Shown here: piece after piece, positions 34,283 through 42,381 of the stretch
Position numbering within the stretch: position 1 is the stretch's first letter
Layout of the letters: the number at the start of each line of letters is the position of its first letter
NCBI GenBank assembly: GCA_002698985.1
Contig: PAAY01000069.1
Coordinates: 1-47,679 of the forward strand
Reading direction: 5' to 3'
From: Saprospirales bacterium
GTDB taxonomy: Bacteria; Bacteroidota; Bacteroidia; Chitinophagales; Saprospiraceae
Length of the DNA stretch: 47,679 nt
Notes under the pieces: generated by a model
Told to the model about the DNA's origin: nothing
Databases searched by the model: none
Seen by the model: only the letters and a program-made list of their open reading frames with translations
Position numbers and translations under genes: made by a program

Positions 34283-34530
34283 GTTTTTGGATAATCGGCG
34301 AAATCCCAAAATCCGTTCAATCTGCGATCGGTTTTTGGATAATCTGCAAAATCCAATAATCCGAACAATCTGCGATCGGTTTTTGGACAATCTGCGAAAT
34401 CCAATAATCCGAACAATCTGCGATCGGTTTTTGGATAATCTGCGAAATCCCAAAATCCGTTCAATCTGCGATCGGTTTTTGGACAATCTGCGAAATCCCA
34501 AAATCCGTTCAATCTGCGAACGGTTTTTGG
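34283..34530. repeat. Five tandem 48-bp units plus partial, between exporter and adaptor genes
   Basis: Units start at 34283, 34331, 34379, 34427 and 34475 and begin GTTTTTGGAtAATC; a partial unit starts at 34523. Two subtypes differ by linked changes: CCCAAAATCCGTTCA in units 1, 4, 5 and CCAATAATCCGAACA in units 2, 3. There are no variable spacers, so it is not CRISPR. Because 48 is divisible by three, several frames stay open on both strands; no start codon other than TTG supports the plus-strand frame. GCTAGC (34535-34540) and CTCATCCCTCATC words follow, up to the HlyD start. Confidence 0.92.
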
Positions 34531-34572
34531 GAGGGCTAGCTCTCTCATCCCTCATCCCTTAACTTTTAGAGT

Positions 34573-35835
34573 ATGTACAAAGAAAACGACCTGGAACACG
34601 TAATTGGCAAGCCGCCGGGCTGGGGCATGCGTTGGGGGCTGTGGGTGGTGCTGGCGGCAATGGCATTGCTGGTCTTGTTGGCGGCGGTCATCAGCTACTC
34701 CGACGTGGTGGAGGCACCGGCCATGCTGACCACCGAGCAGCCGCCCTTCCGGGTGGTGGCGCCTGAAACCCGCACCATTGGCAAGCTGCTGGTGACGGAC
34801 GGTGCAAGCCTCGAAGAAAATACCCCCATCTTGCTGTGGCAAACGGATGCCGAACCTGCCGATGTGCAAATGCTGGAAAACAGTCTTTCCGAAGCTGTCA
34901 ATCCGGTGCAACTGGCCGGCGTCTTCGGCAACTGGACCCGCCCGCTACGCCTGGGAAGCATCGATCCGGCTTTCATTGCCGTTCGCAAAGCGGCCCGCCA
35001 ACTGCTCGATCATCAAAACGATCCACTCAGCCAAAGCCGTCTCAGCAACCTGAGAAAGCAGGTGGCGGAACAGCAAGCCCTGGCAATTTCCTTGCAGCGC
35101 CAGGCCCATACCCTGGAAACGGAACTTCAACTGGCCGCCGCCAACGTAGCCAGAGACAGCACCCTGCTGGCCCGCCGCTCACTGAGCGAATCGGAGTACG
35201 ACCAGACCCGGGCTTTTTACCTTCGGAAAAAACGGGAACTGGAAAACCTGCAATCGGAGATCGTCCGCAACCGCTTGCTGGGCAAACAACTGGAAGCGCA
35301 AATCCTCGACCTTCGGCAAAGCCGGGCCAGTGCCGGGAAGGCTGCACAACTGGCCTTCGAGACGGCTCTGCTGGAACTGAAAACGGCCATAGAATCCTGG
35401 AAAAACGGCTACCTGCTCAAAGCCCCCGTCAGCGGTGTGGTGGCATTTCCGGACAGCCGCCGCAACGGTCAGGTCCTTGCCGCAGGTGAAGTGATCCTGA
35501 GCCTGGTTCCTGAAAACGGCCACGACGCAAGACCCTACTGCCGTGCCTGGATTCCCGCCGCCGACATTGCAAAGCTGAAAACGGGAATGGAGGCCCGCAT
35601 CCGCCTGGAGGCCTACCCCTGGCAGCAACACGGCGAACTGGAGGCCCGCATCGCCAAACTGGCTGAAGTGGCCGAAAACGGGGTTTTCGAAGCTAGGCTT
35701 TCTTTGCCAAACGGCCTCGCCACCACACAAGGCAAGGACCTTGAATTTCACCACGAACTACAGGGGACGGTGAGGATCACCACTGAAAAGCGCAGCCTGC
35801 TAAAGCGATTGCTGACTAAGCTGAAATGGGAATGA
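34573..35835 (+). CDS. HlyD/EmrA-type periplasmic adaptor of the peptide exporter
   Basis: Membrane-fusion protein of 420 residues expected to link the inner-membrane exporter to an outer-membrane channel. A short cytoplasmic N-terminus is followed by one membrane helix (about 22-44, WGLWVVLAAMALLVLLAAVISY). Then comes a split biotinyl-lipoyl domain (VVAPETRTIGKLLVTDGASLEE ... LLKAPVSGVVAFPDSRRNGQVLAAGE), with a long coiled-coil hairpin between the halves (about 125-270) rich in Leu, Gln and Arg, and a C-terminal beta-barrel region (ARPYCRAWIPAADIAKLKTGMEARIRLEAYPW). It follows the exporter on the same strand, separated by the 48-bp array. No TolC-like gene is in the window. The TGA stop falls in a GGGAATGA word of the downstream array. 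Confidence 0.9.
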   Translation: MYKENDLEHVIGKPPGWGMRWGLWVVLAAMALLVLLAAVISYSDVVEAPAMLTTEQPPFRVVAPETRTIGKLLVTDGASLEENTPILLWQTDAEPADVQMLENSLSEAVNPVQLAGVFGNWTRPLRLGSIDPAFIAVRKAARQLLDHQNDPLSQSRLSNLRKQVAEQQALAISLQRQAHTLETELQLAAANVARDSTLLARRSLSESEYDQTRAFYLRKKRELENLQSEIVRNRLLGKQLEAQILDLRQSRASAGKAAQLAFETALLELKTAIESWKNGYLLKAPVSGVVAFPDSRRNGQVLAAGEVILSLVPENGHDARPYCRAWIPAADIAKLKTGMEARIRLEAYPWQQHGELEARIAKLAEVAENGVFEARLSLPNGLATTQGKDLEFHHELQGTVRITTEKRSLLKRLLTKLKWE

Positions 35836-35957
35836 GGGAATGAAGAACTGAAGAACTGAAGAACTGAGGATTTGAGGAACGGAGACAGGTACGAATGGTA
35901 ATCCAATCACCCTAAAATGCTGCCCCTCAACACATCAACAAATCAACAATTCAACAG
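35836..35957. repeat. Opposed word arrays between convergent genes
   Basis: GAACTGAAG/GAACTGAGG words (35836-35880) follow the HlyD-type gene; TCAACAAT words (35925-35957) precede, on the plus strand, the end of the oxidase gene and read GTTGAATTG from that gene's stop. Each array's C-poor strand points away from its own gene; a 45-bp unpatterned stretch separates them. Confidence 0.85.
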
Positions 35958-35965
35958 CAAAAATC

Positions 35966-36589
35966 CTACTGCAGCAGCCAGTTGACCAGGAAAAACAGCA
36001 CCAGCAGCAGCCAGAGGCCGTCGAGGAAATGCCAGTACATGCTGACCAGCCGTAGTTGGAGGCGCTTTTCGGGATCCGAGAAGAACAGTTGCCCTCCCAA
36101 CTCCATTTGCACTTGCCGGTTGAATTTGCGAAGAAAAAGCCAGAGAAAAGGAATGCCCGCCAGCACGTGAACGAAGTGGAGCATGGACAGCAGGTAGAGG
36201 TATCCGGCGCCCTGCCCGCTTTTCAGATCGAGGTTTTGGGAAAACAGCCAGGCCCAGGCAGCTATTTGAACCAGCAGAAAGGCCACCGTGAGCCACAGCG
36301 TTCTGACCAGGGTTTGCCGGAAAAGGGCAGGTTCATCGTTTTCGAAGGCAGTTTTGGCCTTCCTCAGGTAATGGCTGCAGGCCAGCAAAACCGCCGTACT
36401 GACCAGAAAAAGCCAGGGCAGGCGAATGGGCAAGACCCCGTTCTCGACACGGGTGTAAATGAAGGCCACCATGATGCCGAAAAACAGCATTCCAATGGCC
36501 ATCATCACGAAAACCAGCATGACATTGTACGGATGGAAAGCCAGGTTCTCGTACTCGCTGAATCCTCTTCTGTCTTTGGTTTTGCTCAT
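35966..36589 (-). CDS. Cytochrome c oxidase subunit III family protein
   Basis: Five-helix membrane protein of 207 residues of the heme-copper oxidase subunit III family, short form as in quinol or caa3-type oxidases. Helices begin with HPYNVMLVFVMMAIGMLFFGIMVAFIY; later segments carry SMLHFVHVLAGIPFLWLFL and MYWHFLDGLWLLLVLFFLVNWLLQ, the usual conserved His/Glu-type positions and the YWHFxDxxW ending typical of subunit III. ATG 36589 is chosen over GTG 36643. No subunit I, II or IV is in the window, so the gene is detached from an oxidase operon or completes a complex encoded elsewhere. Divergent from the zinc-ribbon gene. Confidence 0.88.
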   Translation of the reverse strand: MSKTKDRRGFSEYENLAFHPYNVMLVFVMMAIGMLFFGIMVAFIYTRVENGVLPIRLPWLFLVSTAVLLACSHYLRKAKTAFENDEPALFRQTLVRTLWLTVAFLLVQIAAWAWLFSQNLDLKSGQGAGYLYLLSMLHFVHVLAGIPFLWLFLRKFNRQVQMELGGQLFFSDPEKRLQLRLVSMYWHFLDGLWLLLVLFFLVNWLLQ

Positions 36590-36671
36590 TTGTTCGTTTT
36601 CTTTCACCTTCGGCAATAATGCCCGAAACAATTGAATTGCCACAGGGTTGCCCGAAGGTAAAGAGCTTTTC

Positions 36672-36679
36672 TAACTTCG
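36672..36679 (+). promoter_or_regulatory. Candidate -7 box (TAACTTCG) of the zinc-ribbon gene
   Basis: One mismatch to TAnnTTTG, 26 bases before ATG 36706 on the plus strand. Position suits a short leader. Confidence 0.4.
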
Positions 36680-36705
36680 CCCCGACAGAACAGAAGCTAC
36701 CTGAG

Positions 36706-37623
36706 ATGAAAAAATGCAGAGCCTGCCAACAACCCATCGCCGATGCTGCTGCCCGCTGCCCCCATTGCGGCGCAGCCGTGATCGAGGAAACCATTCTCTG
36801 TCCGGCTTGCGGCGAGGAAAACAGCCTGTACGCCAGTGCCTGCGTCAGCTGTGGAACCCGCTTCTTCGCCGGTGATCCGGAGCCCGGCATCGACGACGAC
36901 ATCTTCGGCAACGCCAGCCTGGATGCCCTGCAAAGGGAAGTGGCCAAACGCTTCGAAACGGCTTTCAGGAAAAGGCTGGAGGAAGAACATTCACCGGTGC
37001 TGCACCCCCGTTATTACGAGCGCCTGCAGCAGTCCGGCTTTCAGGGCAACCTCAATTTCAGGATTGAACAACTGGCCACGGAGGTCTCTGCCCTGGGCGC
37101 TGATTTCAGAACCAAGGCGGTGAAAAAACTGCTGGAAAGAAACTTTGAGGAACTGCTCGATTACTTCATCATCCGCTTCTGTGCCGACCTGAATGAGACC
37201 AATTACCCCGAAGCCATCCTCCGCTACCACGGCAAGTCACTCGACCAGATTGACCTGCGCCGGATGATCCTCGACTACCTGGACCTGGAAGTGGAAGACC
37301 TCAGCTGGTACGATGATTTTGTGGCCATGCCTGCAGGGAAACTCCGGAACGCCGCCGACAATTTCCTCTTTCCGAAAAAGGACGAAAAGCTCTTCCTCAT
37401 CGTCAACACGGCCATCCTCGGCAACTGCAAGAACGGCTTTGCCATGACCTCCAAATGCCTCTACTGGAAAACCGAGCTGGAACCCGCCCAAAGGGTCTTT
37501 TACCACAAACTGGAAGAGGTGAAACGGGATGACAAATGGATTACCATCAACGGCATCTTCTTCCACGCCTCCACCTCCATCGATCTGAAAATGATTAGGC
37601 TTTTGAAGAGGTTGAGGGTGTAG
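36706..37623 (+). CDS. Double zinc-ribbon protein with uncharacterised C-terminal domain
   Basis: A 305-residue soluble protein. The N-terminal 50 residues form two zinc ribbons: Cys4/Cys7 with Cys18/Cys21 and Cys32/Cys35 with Cys46/Cys49. A helical middle follows (about 75-175, DALQREVAKRFETAFRKRLEEEH, then KAVKKLLERNFEELLDYFIIRF). The C-terminal part has KKDEKLFLIVNTAILGNCKNGFAMTSKCLYWK and ITINGIFFHASTSIDLKMIRLLKRL, which looks like a beta-rich PH-like module of the kind that follows zinc ribbons in many bacterial proteins. No enzymatic motif is visible; nucleic acid or protein binding is a guess. The TAG stop and last codon (RV) fall in the first GTGTAGG word of the downstream array. Confidence 0.75.
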   Translation: MKKCRACQQPIADAAARCPHCGAAVIEETILCPACGEENSLYASACVSCGTRFFAGDPEPGIDDDIFGNASLDALQREVAKRFETAFRKRLEEEHSPVLHPRYYERLQQSGFQGNLNFRIEQLATEVSALGADFRTKAVKKLLERNFEELLDYFIIRFCADLNETNYPEAILRYHGKSLDQIDLRRMILDYLDLEVEDLSWYDDFVAMPAGKLRNAADNFLFPKKDEKLFLIVNTAILGNCKNGFAMTSKCLYWKTELEPAQRVFYHKLEEVKRDDKWITINGIFFHASTSIDLKMIRLLKRLRV

Positions 37624-37803
37624 GGTGTAGAGTTTAGGGTGTAGAGTTTAGGGTGTAGAGTTTGGAGGGGCTAGCTCCGTGGAACTCCGTGTCAAATCTC
37701 TGTGCAACTCCGTGAAATAACTCTGTTTATCTCTGCGGTTAACTGAGTGTAGCGTGTAGGGTTTGTGCCCCTCAACAATTTCAACAATTCAACAATTTCA
37801 ACA
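37613..37803. repeat. Repeat island between convergent zinc-ribbon and pdxH genes
   Basis: GTGTAGG/GTTTAGG heptamers (37613-37664), GCTAGC (37670-37675), the CTCCGTG/CTCTGCGGTT block (37674-37741), more GTGTAGG words (37747-37762), then TCAACAATT words (37765-37803). The C-poor strand flips near 37763, so each half points away from its own gene. Confidence 0.9.
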
Positions 37804-37812
37804 GCTGCACAT

Positions 37813-38457
37813 TCACGGAGCCAGCCGCTGAATCTCCCAGTTTCCGGCATCGTCAAGGCGGTACTCAAATCGATCGTGGAGGCGGTTTTCCCGGCCCTGC
37901 CAGAATTCGATGGCGGTGGGGATGACCCGGTAGCCGCCCCAGAAATCGGGTAGCGGCACCTGTTTGTTGGCGAACTTCTTTTTGATCTCCTCAAACTTCA
38001 TCATCAGCAATTGGCGGGAGGTGATGGGGCTGCTCTGGTTGCTCACCCAGGCCCCCAGCTGACTGCCGCGGGGGCGGCTCATGAAGTACTTCAGGCTCTC
38101 CGCCGTTGACACCTTTTCAACATGCCCCTCGATCTTGACCTGGCGGTGCAAATCCAGCCACGGGAACAGGAGCGAAACTTTCGGGTTGGCGGCCATGTCC
38201 CGGGCTTTGCGGCTGTTGTAGTTGGTGTAAAACACAAAGCCGTTTTCGTCGAAAAACTTCAGCAGCACCACCCTGGCCGAGGGCTGCCCTTCAGCAGACA
38301 CGGTGGACAGCACCATGGCATTGGGCTCCCGCAGCTGGGCCTGTTCTGCCTGTTTGAACCATTTTTCGAATTGCACGAATGGACTCGCATCCAGGTCTTT
38401 CCGGTTCAGTCCCTCACTGAGGAACTCTTCACGCATTGCACTGAGGTCGAGAGACAT
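37813..38457 (-). CDS. pdxH: Pyridoxamine 5'-phosphate oxidase
   Basis: FMN enzyme that oxidises pyridoxine or pyridoxamine phosphate to pyridoxal phosphate with oxygen. The 214-residue length and full family pattern are present: [75 protein letters not shown], the [17 protein letters not shown] loop and the C-terminal [25 protein letters not shown], which carries FMN- and PLP-phosphate-binding Arg and His. It stands alone. GTTTAGG-type words begin 5 bp upstream of the ATG with their C-free strand reading away from the gene. The TCAACAATT array abuts its 3' end. Confidence 0.95.
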   Translation of the reverse strand: MSLDLSAMREEFLSEGLNRKDLDASPFVQFEKWFKQAEQAQLREPNAMVLSTVSAEGQPSARVVLLKFFDENGFVFYTNYNSRKARDMAANPKVSLLFPWLDLHRQVKIEGHVEKVSTAESLKYFMSRPRGSQLGAWVSNQSSPITSRQLLMMKFEEIKKKFANKQVPLPDFWGGYRVIPTAIEFWQGRENRLHDRFEYRLDDAGNWEIQRLAP

Positions 38458-38462
38458 GGGGG

Positions 38463-38515
38463 TGTTTAGTTTAGAGTTTAGGGTTTAGGGTGTAGGGTTT
38501 GGGGTTTGGGGCAGG
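38463..38515. repeat. GTTTAGG/GTGTAGG heptamer array upstream of pdxH
   Basis: Seven or so heptamers; C-free strand reads away from the pdxH start. The remaining 170 bp up to ppdK show ATGAC-AGTG-GTCAT (38627-38640), a possible small operator, and a weak -7-like CAGATTTG (38663-38670). Confidence 0.8.
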
Positions 38516-38687
38516 GTGGTTTTTTCGTGAACTGCATTGGTCACATCTGGTATAAAACCGGCGGCGAAATTCCGAATTCCGGGCTTACCGGGAGAGCATG
38601 AACCTTGATTTATCGCAATTGAACAAATGACAGTGGTCATCTGAAAGGCGGTTCAGGATGGTCAGATTTGCTCAAAATCTCTGACCT

Positions 38688-41492
38688 ATGGAAAATGTAA
38701 TTGTCTCTCCCGAAAAAAAGCCTGATTCAACCGGACACAAAAAGTTCGTCTTCTCATTTCACGAAGGAGATGGAAAAAACAAACAACTCCTCGGTGGCAA
38801 AGGCGCCAACCTCTGTGAAATGACCCAGATCGGACTGAATGTGCCTCCGGGTTTTGTGATCAGCACCGAAGCATGCCTGGCCTACCTCGACAACCCCAAC
38901 AAGCAGTTGCCCGAAGGGCTGATGGAAGAGGTAAAGGCCCACATTGCCGAACTGGAAAAAGAAACCGGAAAAGGCTTTGGCGACGCCAAAAACCCGCTGC
39001 TCGTCTCCGTTCGCTCGGGTTCTGCCATGTCCATGCCGGGTATGATGGACACCATCCTGAACCTGGGCCTGAACAGCGAAACACTGAAGGGCCTGATTGA
39101 ACAAACCGGCAATGAGCGCTTTGCCTATGACGCCTGGCGGCGTTTCATTCAGCTCTTCGGAAAAATTGCGCTCGGAGTGCCAGACGAGTTGTTCGATGAA
39201 GCATTTGAAGCGGTGAAACGCAAAGCCGGCGTGGCCGTGGACATCGGTCTGAAAACCGAACACATGAAGGAGATCAGCGAGCGCTTCCTCGAAATTGTGA
39301 AAGCTGAAACCGGCCGCCCCTTCCCCGAAGATGTTTACGAGCAACTGGAAATAGCCATCAAAGCCGTGTTCGGTTCATGGATGGGCAAGCGTGCCGTTGA
39401 CTACCGCAAGCAGTTCAACATCACCCCTGACATGGCCAACGGCACCGCCGTCAACATTGTGACGATGGTCTTCGGAAACATGGGTGACGACAGCGCCACC
39501 GGTGTGGCCTTCACCCGTGACCCCGGCACCGGCGAAAACGTGCTTTTTGGGGAATACCTCACCAATGCCCAGGGTGAAGATGTGGTAGCTGGCATTCGCA
39601 CTCCCAAACCCATTGCGGAACTTGAAAAGGAGATGCCGGAGATATATCGCCAGCTTCAGGAACTCCGCCAAAAGCTCGAAACCCATTACAAAGAAGTGCA
39701 GGACTTTGAGTTCACCATTGAAAAAGGTACGCTCTACTGCCTGCAAACCCGCAACGGCAAAATGAACGCCGTGGCCAGGGTACGCACTTCCGTGGACATG
39801 TGCAACGAGGGTATTTTGTCCCGTGCAGAAGCCCTGCTCAGGGTTGAGCCCACCATTTTGGAGCAGTTGCTCTTCCCCCGCCTCGACCCATCCTACAAGG
39901 TTGAACCACTGGCTACGGGCCTCCCGGCTTCTCCGGGTGCCGCCTCCGGTCATGTGGTGTTTGATGCCGACAGGGCCGAAGCACTTGGCAATGCCGGTGA
40001 ACAAGTCATCCTGGTTCGTGAGGAGACCAAACCCGAAGACATCCACGGTTTCTTCGCTTCGCAAGGCATCCTGACCAGCCGGGGCGGTAAAACCTCCCAC
40101 GCTGCCGTGGTGGCCAGGGGCATGGGCAAGCCATGTGTGGCCGGAGCGGAGGGCATCTTTGTGGATGTGAAACTGCGCCGTGCCGTGATCGGCGACAAAG
40201 TATTGCACGAAGGCGACTACATCACCATCGATGGTAGCACCGGAAACGTTTACCAGGGGCTGATTCCTACCGTTGACCCTGAATTTACACCGGAACTTCG
40301 CACCCTGCTGAGCTGGGCCGATGAAGTGGCCCGGCTGAAAGTGATGGCCAACGTGGACACCCCGCCGGCTGCCAAAAAAGCCCTCGATTACGGAGCCATG
40401 GGAATTGGCCTGTGCCGCACCGAGCGCATGTTCAACGCCGTGGACCGACTGCCTGTGGTCATTGACATGATTCTGGCCGACACCCTGGAAGAGCGCCAGG
40501 AAGCCCTCGACCGCCTGCTGCCCATGCAGCGCCAGGACTTCGTGGACATTCTGAAAGTGATGTCTCCACACCCGGTGACCATCCGCTTGCTGGATCCGCC
40601 CATCCACGAATTTTTGCCGGCTGAGGAAGAGCTGAAAGCCGAGATCGAACACCTCAAGCACCTGAAAACCACCATCGAAGGTGTCAACAACCTCTACGGC
40701 AGCCTCCGCCTGTTGCAAGCCGAAGAAGACCTCGGCAAACAATATCCGGAACCCTTCGACCAGCACGGTGCCGACCTCGTTGACAAGGCATTGCTGAAGA
40801 AGGAACGCATGCTCCGCAAGATCAAGGAATTGTACGAAGTGAACCCCATGCTGGGCCACCGCGGTGTACGCCTTGGCCTCACCTATCCCGAGATCTACAA
40901 AATGCAGATCAGGGCCATTCTGGAGGCCGTTGCAGAATGTAAAAAAGCGAAGGTGGAAGTGCACCCCGAGATCATGGTTCCGCAGGTTTGCACCGCCCGC
41001 GAGCTGGAGCATGTAAAAGTAATGTTGGAGGAAGTGAAAGCCGATGTGGAAAAACAATACGGCTTTGAGGTGAATGTGAAGTTTGGTTCCATGATCGAAG
41101 TGGTCAGGGCCTGCATGCGCTCTGACGACCTGGCCAAAGTGGCCGAATTTTTCTCCTTCGGAACCAACGACCTCACCCAGGCAACCTTCTCGTTCAGCCG
41201 GGAAGATGCGGAGAACAAGTTCCTGCCGCTGTACCAGCAGGCCAATGTGCTTCATGACAACCCCTTCGAGGTGCTCGACACCATGGGAGTTGGCAAGCTG
41301 ATGGACATTGCCGTGAACTGGGGACGCCGCACCCGGCCCGACCTCGAGGTAGGCATTTGCGGTGAACAGGGTGGACATCCCGCCTCCATAGAGTTCTGCC
41401 ACAAAGTGGGCCTCGACTACGTTTCCTGTTCGGCACCACGGGTGCCAATAGCCAGACTGGCAGCGGCCCAGGCTGCGCTGAAAAACAGCTGA
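38688..41492 (+). CDS. ppdK: Pyruvate, phosphate dikinase
   Basis: Converts pyruvate, ATP and phosphate to phosphoenolpyruvate, AMP and pyrophosphate, reversibly, in glycolysis or gluconeogenesis. The 934 residues carry the three domains in order: an ATP-grasp domain (LLGGKGANLCEMTQIGLNVPPGF, SVRSGSAMSMPGMMDTILNLG, GVAFTRDPGTG), the swivelling phosphohistidine domain with His471 in RGGKTSHAAVVARGMG, and the TIM-barrel PEP/pyruvate domain (MGIGLCRTERMF, EIMVPQV, FFSFGTNDLTQ) with the catalytic Cys at about 891 in GICGEQGGHP. All key residues are intact. No regulatory kinase/phosphatase (DUF299) gene is adjacent. It ends in a strong intrinsic terminator. Confidence 0.97.
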   Translation: MENVIVSPEKKPDSTGHKKFVFSFHEGDGKNKQLLGGKGANLCEMTQIGLNVPPGFVISTEACLAYLDNPNKQLPEGLMEEVKAHIAELEKETGKGFGDAKNPLLVSVRSGSAMSMPGMMDTILNLGLNSETLKGLIEQTGNERFAYDAWRRFIQLFGKIALGVPDELFDEAFEAVKRKAGVAVDIGLKTEHMKEISERFLEIVKAETGRPFPEDVYEQLEIAIKAVFGSWMGKRAVDYRKQFNITPDMANGTAVNIVTMVFGNMGDDSATGVAFTRDPGTGENVLFGEYLTNAQGEDVVAGIRTPKPIAELEKEMPEIYRQLQELRQKLETHYKEVQDFEFTIEKGTLYCLQTRNGKMNAVARVRTSVDMCNEGILSRAEALLRVEPTILEQLLFPRLDPSYKVEPLATGLPASPGAASGHVVFDADRAEALGNAGEQVILVREETKPEDIHGFFASQGILTSRGGKTSHAAVVARGMGKPCVAGAEGIFVDVKLRRAVIGDKVLHEGDYITIDGSTGNVYQGLIPTVDPEFTPELRTLLSWADEVARLKVMANVDTPPAAKKALDYGAMGIGLCRTERMFNAVDRLPVVIDMILADTLEERQEALDRLLPMQRQDFVDILKVMSPHPVTIRLLDPPIHEFLPAEEELKAEIEHLKHLKTTIEGVNNLYGSLRLLQAEEDLGKQYPEPFDQHGADLVDKALLKKERMLRKIKELYEVNPMLGHRGVRLGLTYPEIYKMQIRAILEAVAECKKAKVEVHPEIMVPQVCTARELEHVKVMLEEVKADVEKQYGFEVNVKFGSMIEVVRACMRSDDLAKVAEFFSFGTNDLTQATFSFSREDAENKFLPLYQQANVLHDNPFEVLDTMGVGKLMDIAVNWGRRTRPDLEVGICGEQGGHPASIEFCHKVGLDYVSCSAPRVPIARLAAAQAALKNS

Positions 41493-41516
41493 CAATACCC
41501 ACACAGCTGACAAGCA

Positions 41517-41553
41517 AAAGGAGCATGGTCTTGCCACCATGCTCCTTTGTTTT
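41517..41553 (+). terminator. Intrinsic terminator of ppdK
   Basis: Thirteen-base perfect stem, AAAGGAGCATGGT (41517-41529) with ACCATGCTCCTTT (41536-41548), six-base loop, followed by GTTTTT. The only textbook hairpin-plus-T-run terminator in the window. Confidence 0.88.
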
Positions 41554-41593
41554 TAAAGGGACAAGAGCCTGCATTAATCCCGACCACCTGGCT

Positions 41594-41682
41594 GTACTCA
41601 AAACGAAGTGTGTTGGGCTGCGATCCTGAATCCTGCTAAAGTTTGAAGCTGGGATTTCCCAAACCACCTCGCGTAGGGTATA
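41594..41682. mobile_element. MITE-like element, copy 1 (TACTCAAAACGAAGTG ends)
   Basis: Left end TACTCAAAACGAAGTGtGTTGG (starting 41595) is matched in inverse by the right end ending ACCTCGCGTAGGGTATA at 41682. About 89 bp with no ORF. Copies 2 (44015-44173) and 3 (from 47578) share the ends but not the middle. It fills most of the gap between ppdK and the DedA gene. Confidence 0.7.
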
Positions 41683-41745
41683 GAAACATCAAGCCCCATC
41701 AGGTTATTTATCCGCTTTCACCCAGGCGTACAACTTTGAGCAGTC

Positions 41746-42381
41746 TCAATTATTGCTGAACCGCCGCAAACCTGACCGCACCAAGCCTGCCAATGTGACA
41801 ACTAAAAGAAGGAACAGTAAACCGGTGAATACCAAACCGAAATTTTCACGCACGAGGGTGGTATCGCCAAGGTAATAGCCCAGCAACAGGTAGGTACTGA
41901 CCCATACAATACCTCCGGCAATATTGGCCACGGAATAACGCCAGAAAGGCATTCTCGACAGACCCGCTACAAAGGGTACAAAAGAGCGCATAAAGGGAAC
42001 ATATCGACTGAAAAACACCGCAAGCCCACCGTATTTTTCATAATACTCCCTGGCCTTGTCCAGGTAACGAGTCCAGGTATTTTTCCTTTTTCCGAGGAAT
42101 CGCTGCCCGATAAATTCACCAATGAGAAAATTGGAGGTATTTCCGAGTATCGTGGCCACACTGGCCAGTATGAGCAGCAAACTCAAATCAAGACGGCCTG
42201 TAGTGGCCATTAGCCCTGCTGCAAACAACAAACCGTCACAGGGAAAAATCATCACCACTACCAAGCCTGTTTCTACAAACACGATTAGAAACAACAGGAA
42301 ATAGGTCAATGCGCCATATTTCTCAATAATGAGCCCTATGGCTTCATCGGCGTGCAACATCAAGTCGAATAATTCCTGCAT
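41746..42381 (-). CDS. DedA family membrane protein
   Basis: Integral membrane protein of 211 residues from the DedA/SNARE-associated family, whose members act in undecaprenyl-phosphate or phospholipid translocation and envelope homeostasis. Recognisable are the re-entrant region FVETGLVVVMIFPCDGLLFAAGLM and the family's FFSRYVPFMRSFVPFVAGLSRMPFWRYSVANIAGG with its essential arginines. The start ATG 42381 is followed outward, at 42385, by the GGATTATGG array, so array words form the mRNA leader. The frame open further upstream to 42543 runs through repeats and is rejected. Neighbours are ppdK (convergent) and the phospholipase D family gene, upstream on the same strand; the pair could both concern phospholipid metabolism. 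Confidence 0.9.
   Translation of the reverse strand: MQELFDLMLHADEAIGLIIEKYGALTYFLLFLIVFVETGLVVVMIFPCDGLLFAAGLMATTGRLDLSLLLILASVATILGNTSNFLIGEFIGQRFLGKRKNTWTRYLDKAREYYEKYGGLAVFFSRYVPFMRSFVPFVAGLSRMPFWRYSVANIAGGIVWVSTYLLLGYYLGDTTLVRENFGLVFTGLLFLLLVVTLAGLVRSGLRRFSNN

Noticed and set aside
34283-34530. CRISPR array
   Set aside because: Units are contiguous with no variable spacers, and no cas genes are present.
34278-34562. 94-codon plus-strand frame through the 48-bp array as a repetitive peptide
   Set aside because: Only a TTG start, open merely because 48 is a multiple of three, and minus-strand frames are equally open. Kept only as a remote possibility in the findings.
38627-38640. Operator for ppdK (ATGAC-AGTG-GTCAT)
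   Set aside because: Five-base arms are short enough to arise by chance and match no regulator site I can name; noted only in passing.
39375-41540. 721-codon frame on the minus strand across ppdK
   Set aside because: Shadow of ppdK, which has all catalytic motifs on the plus strand.
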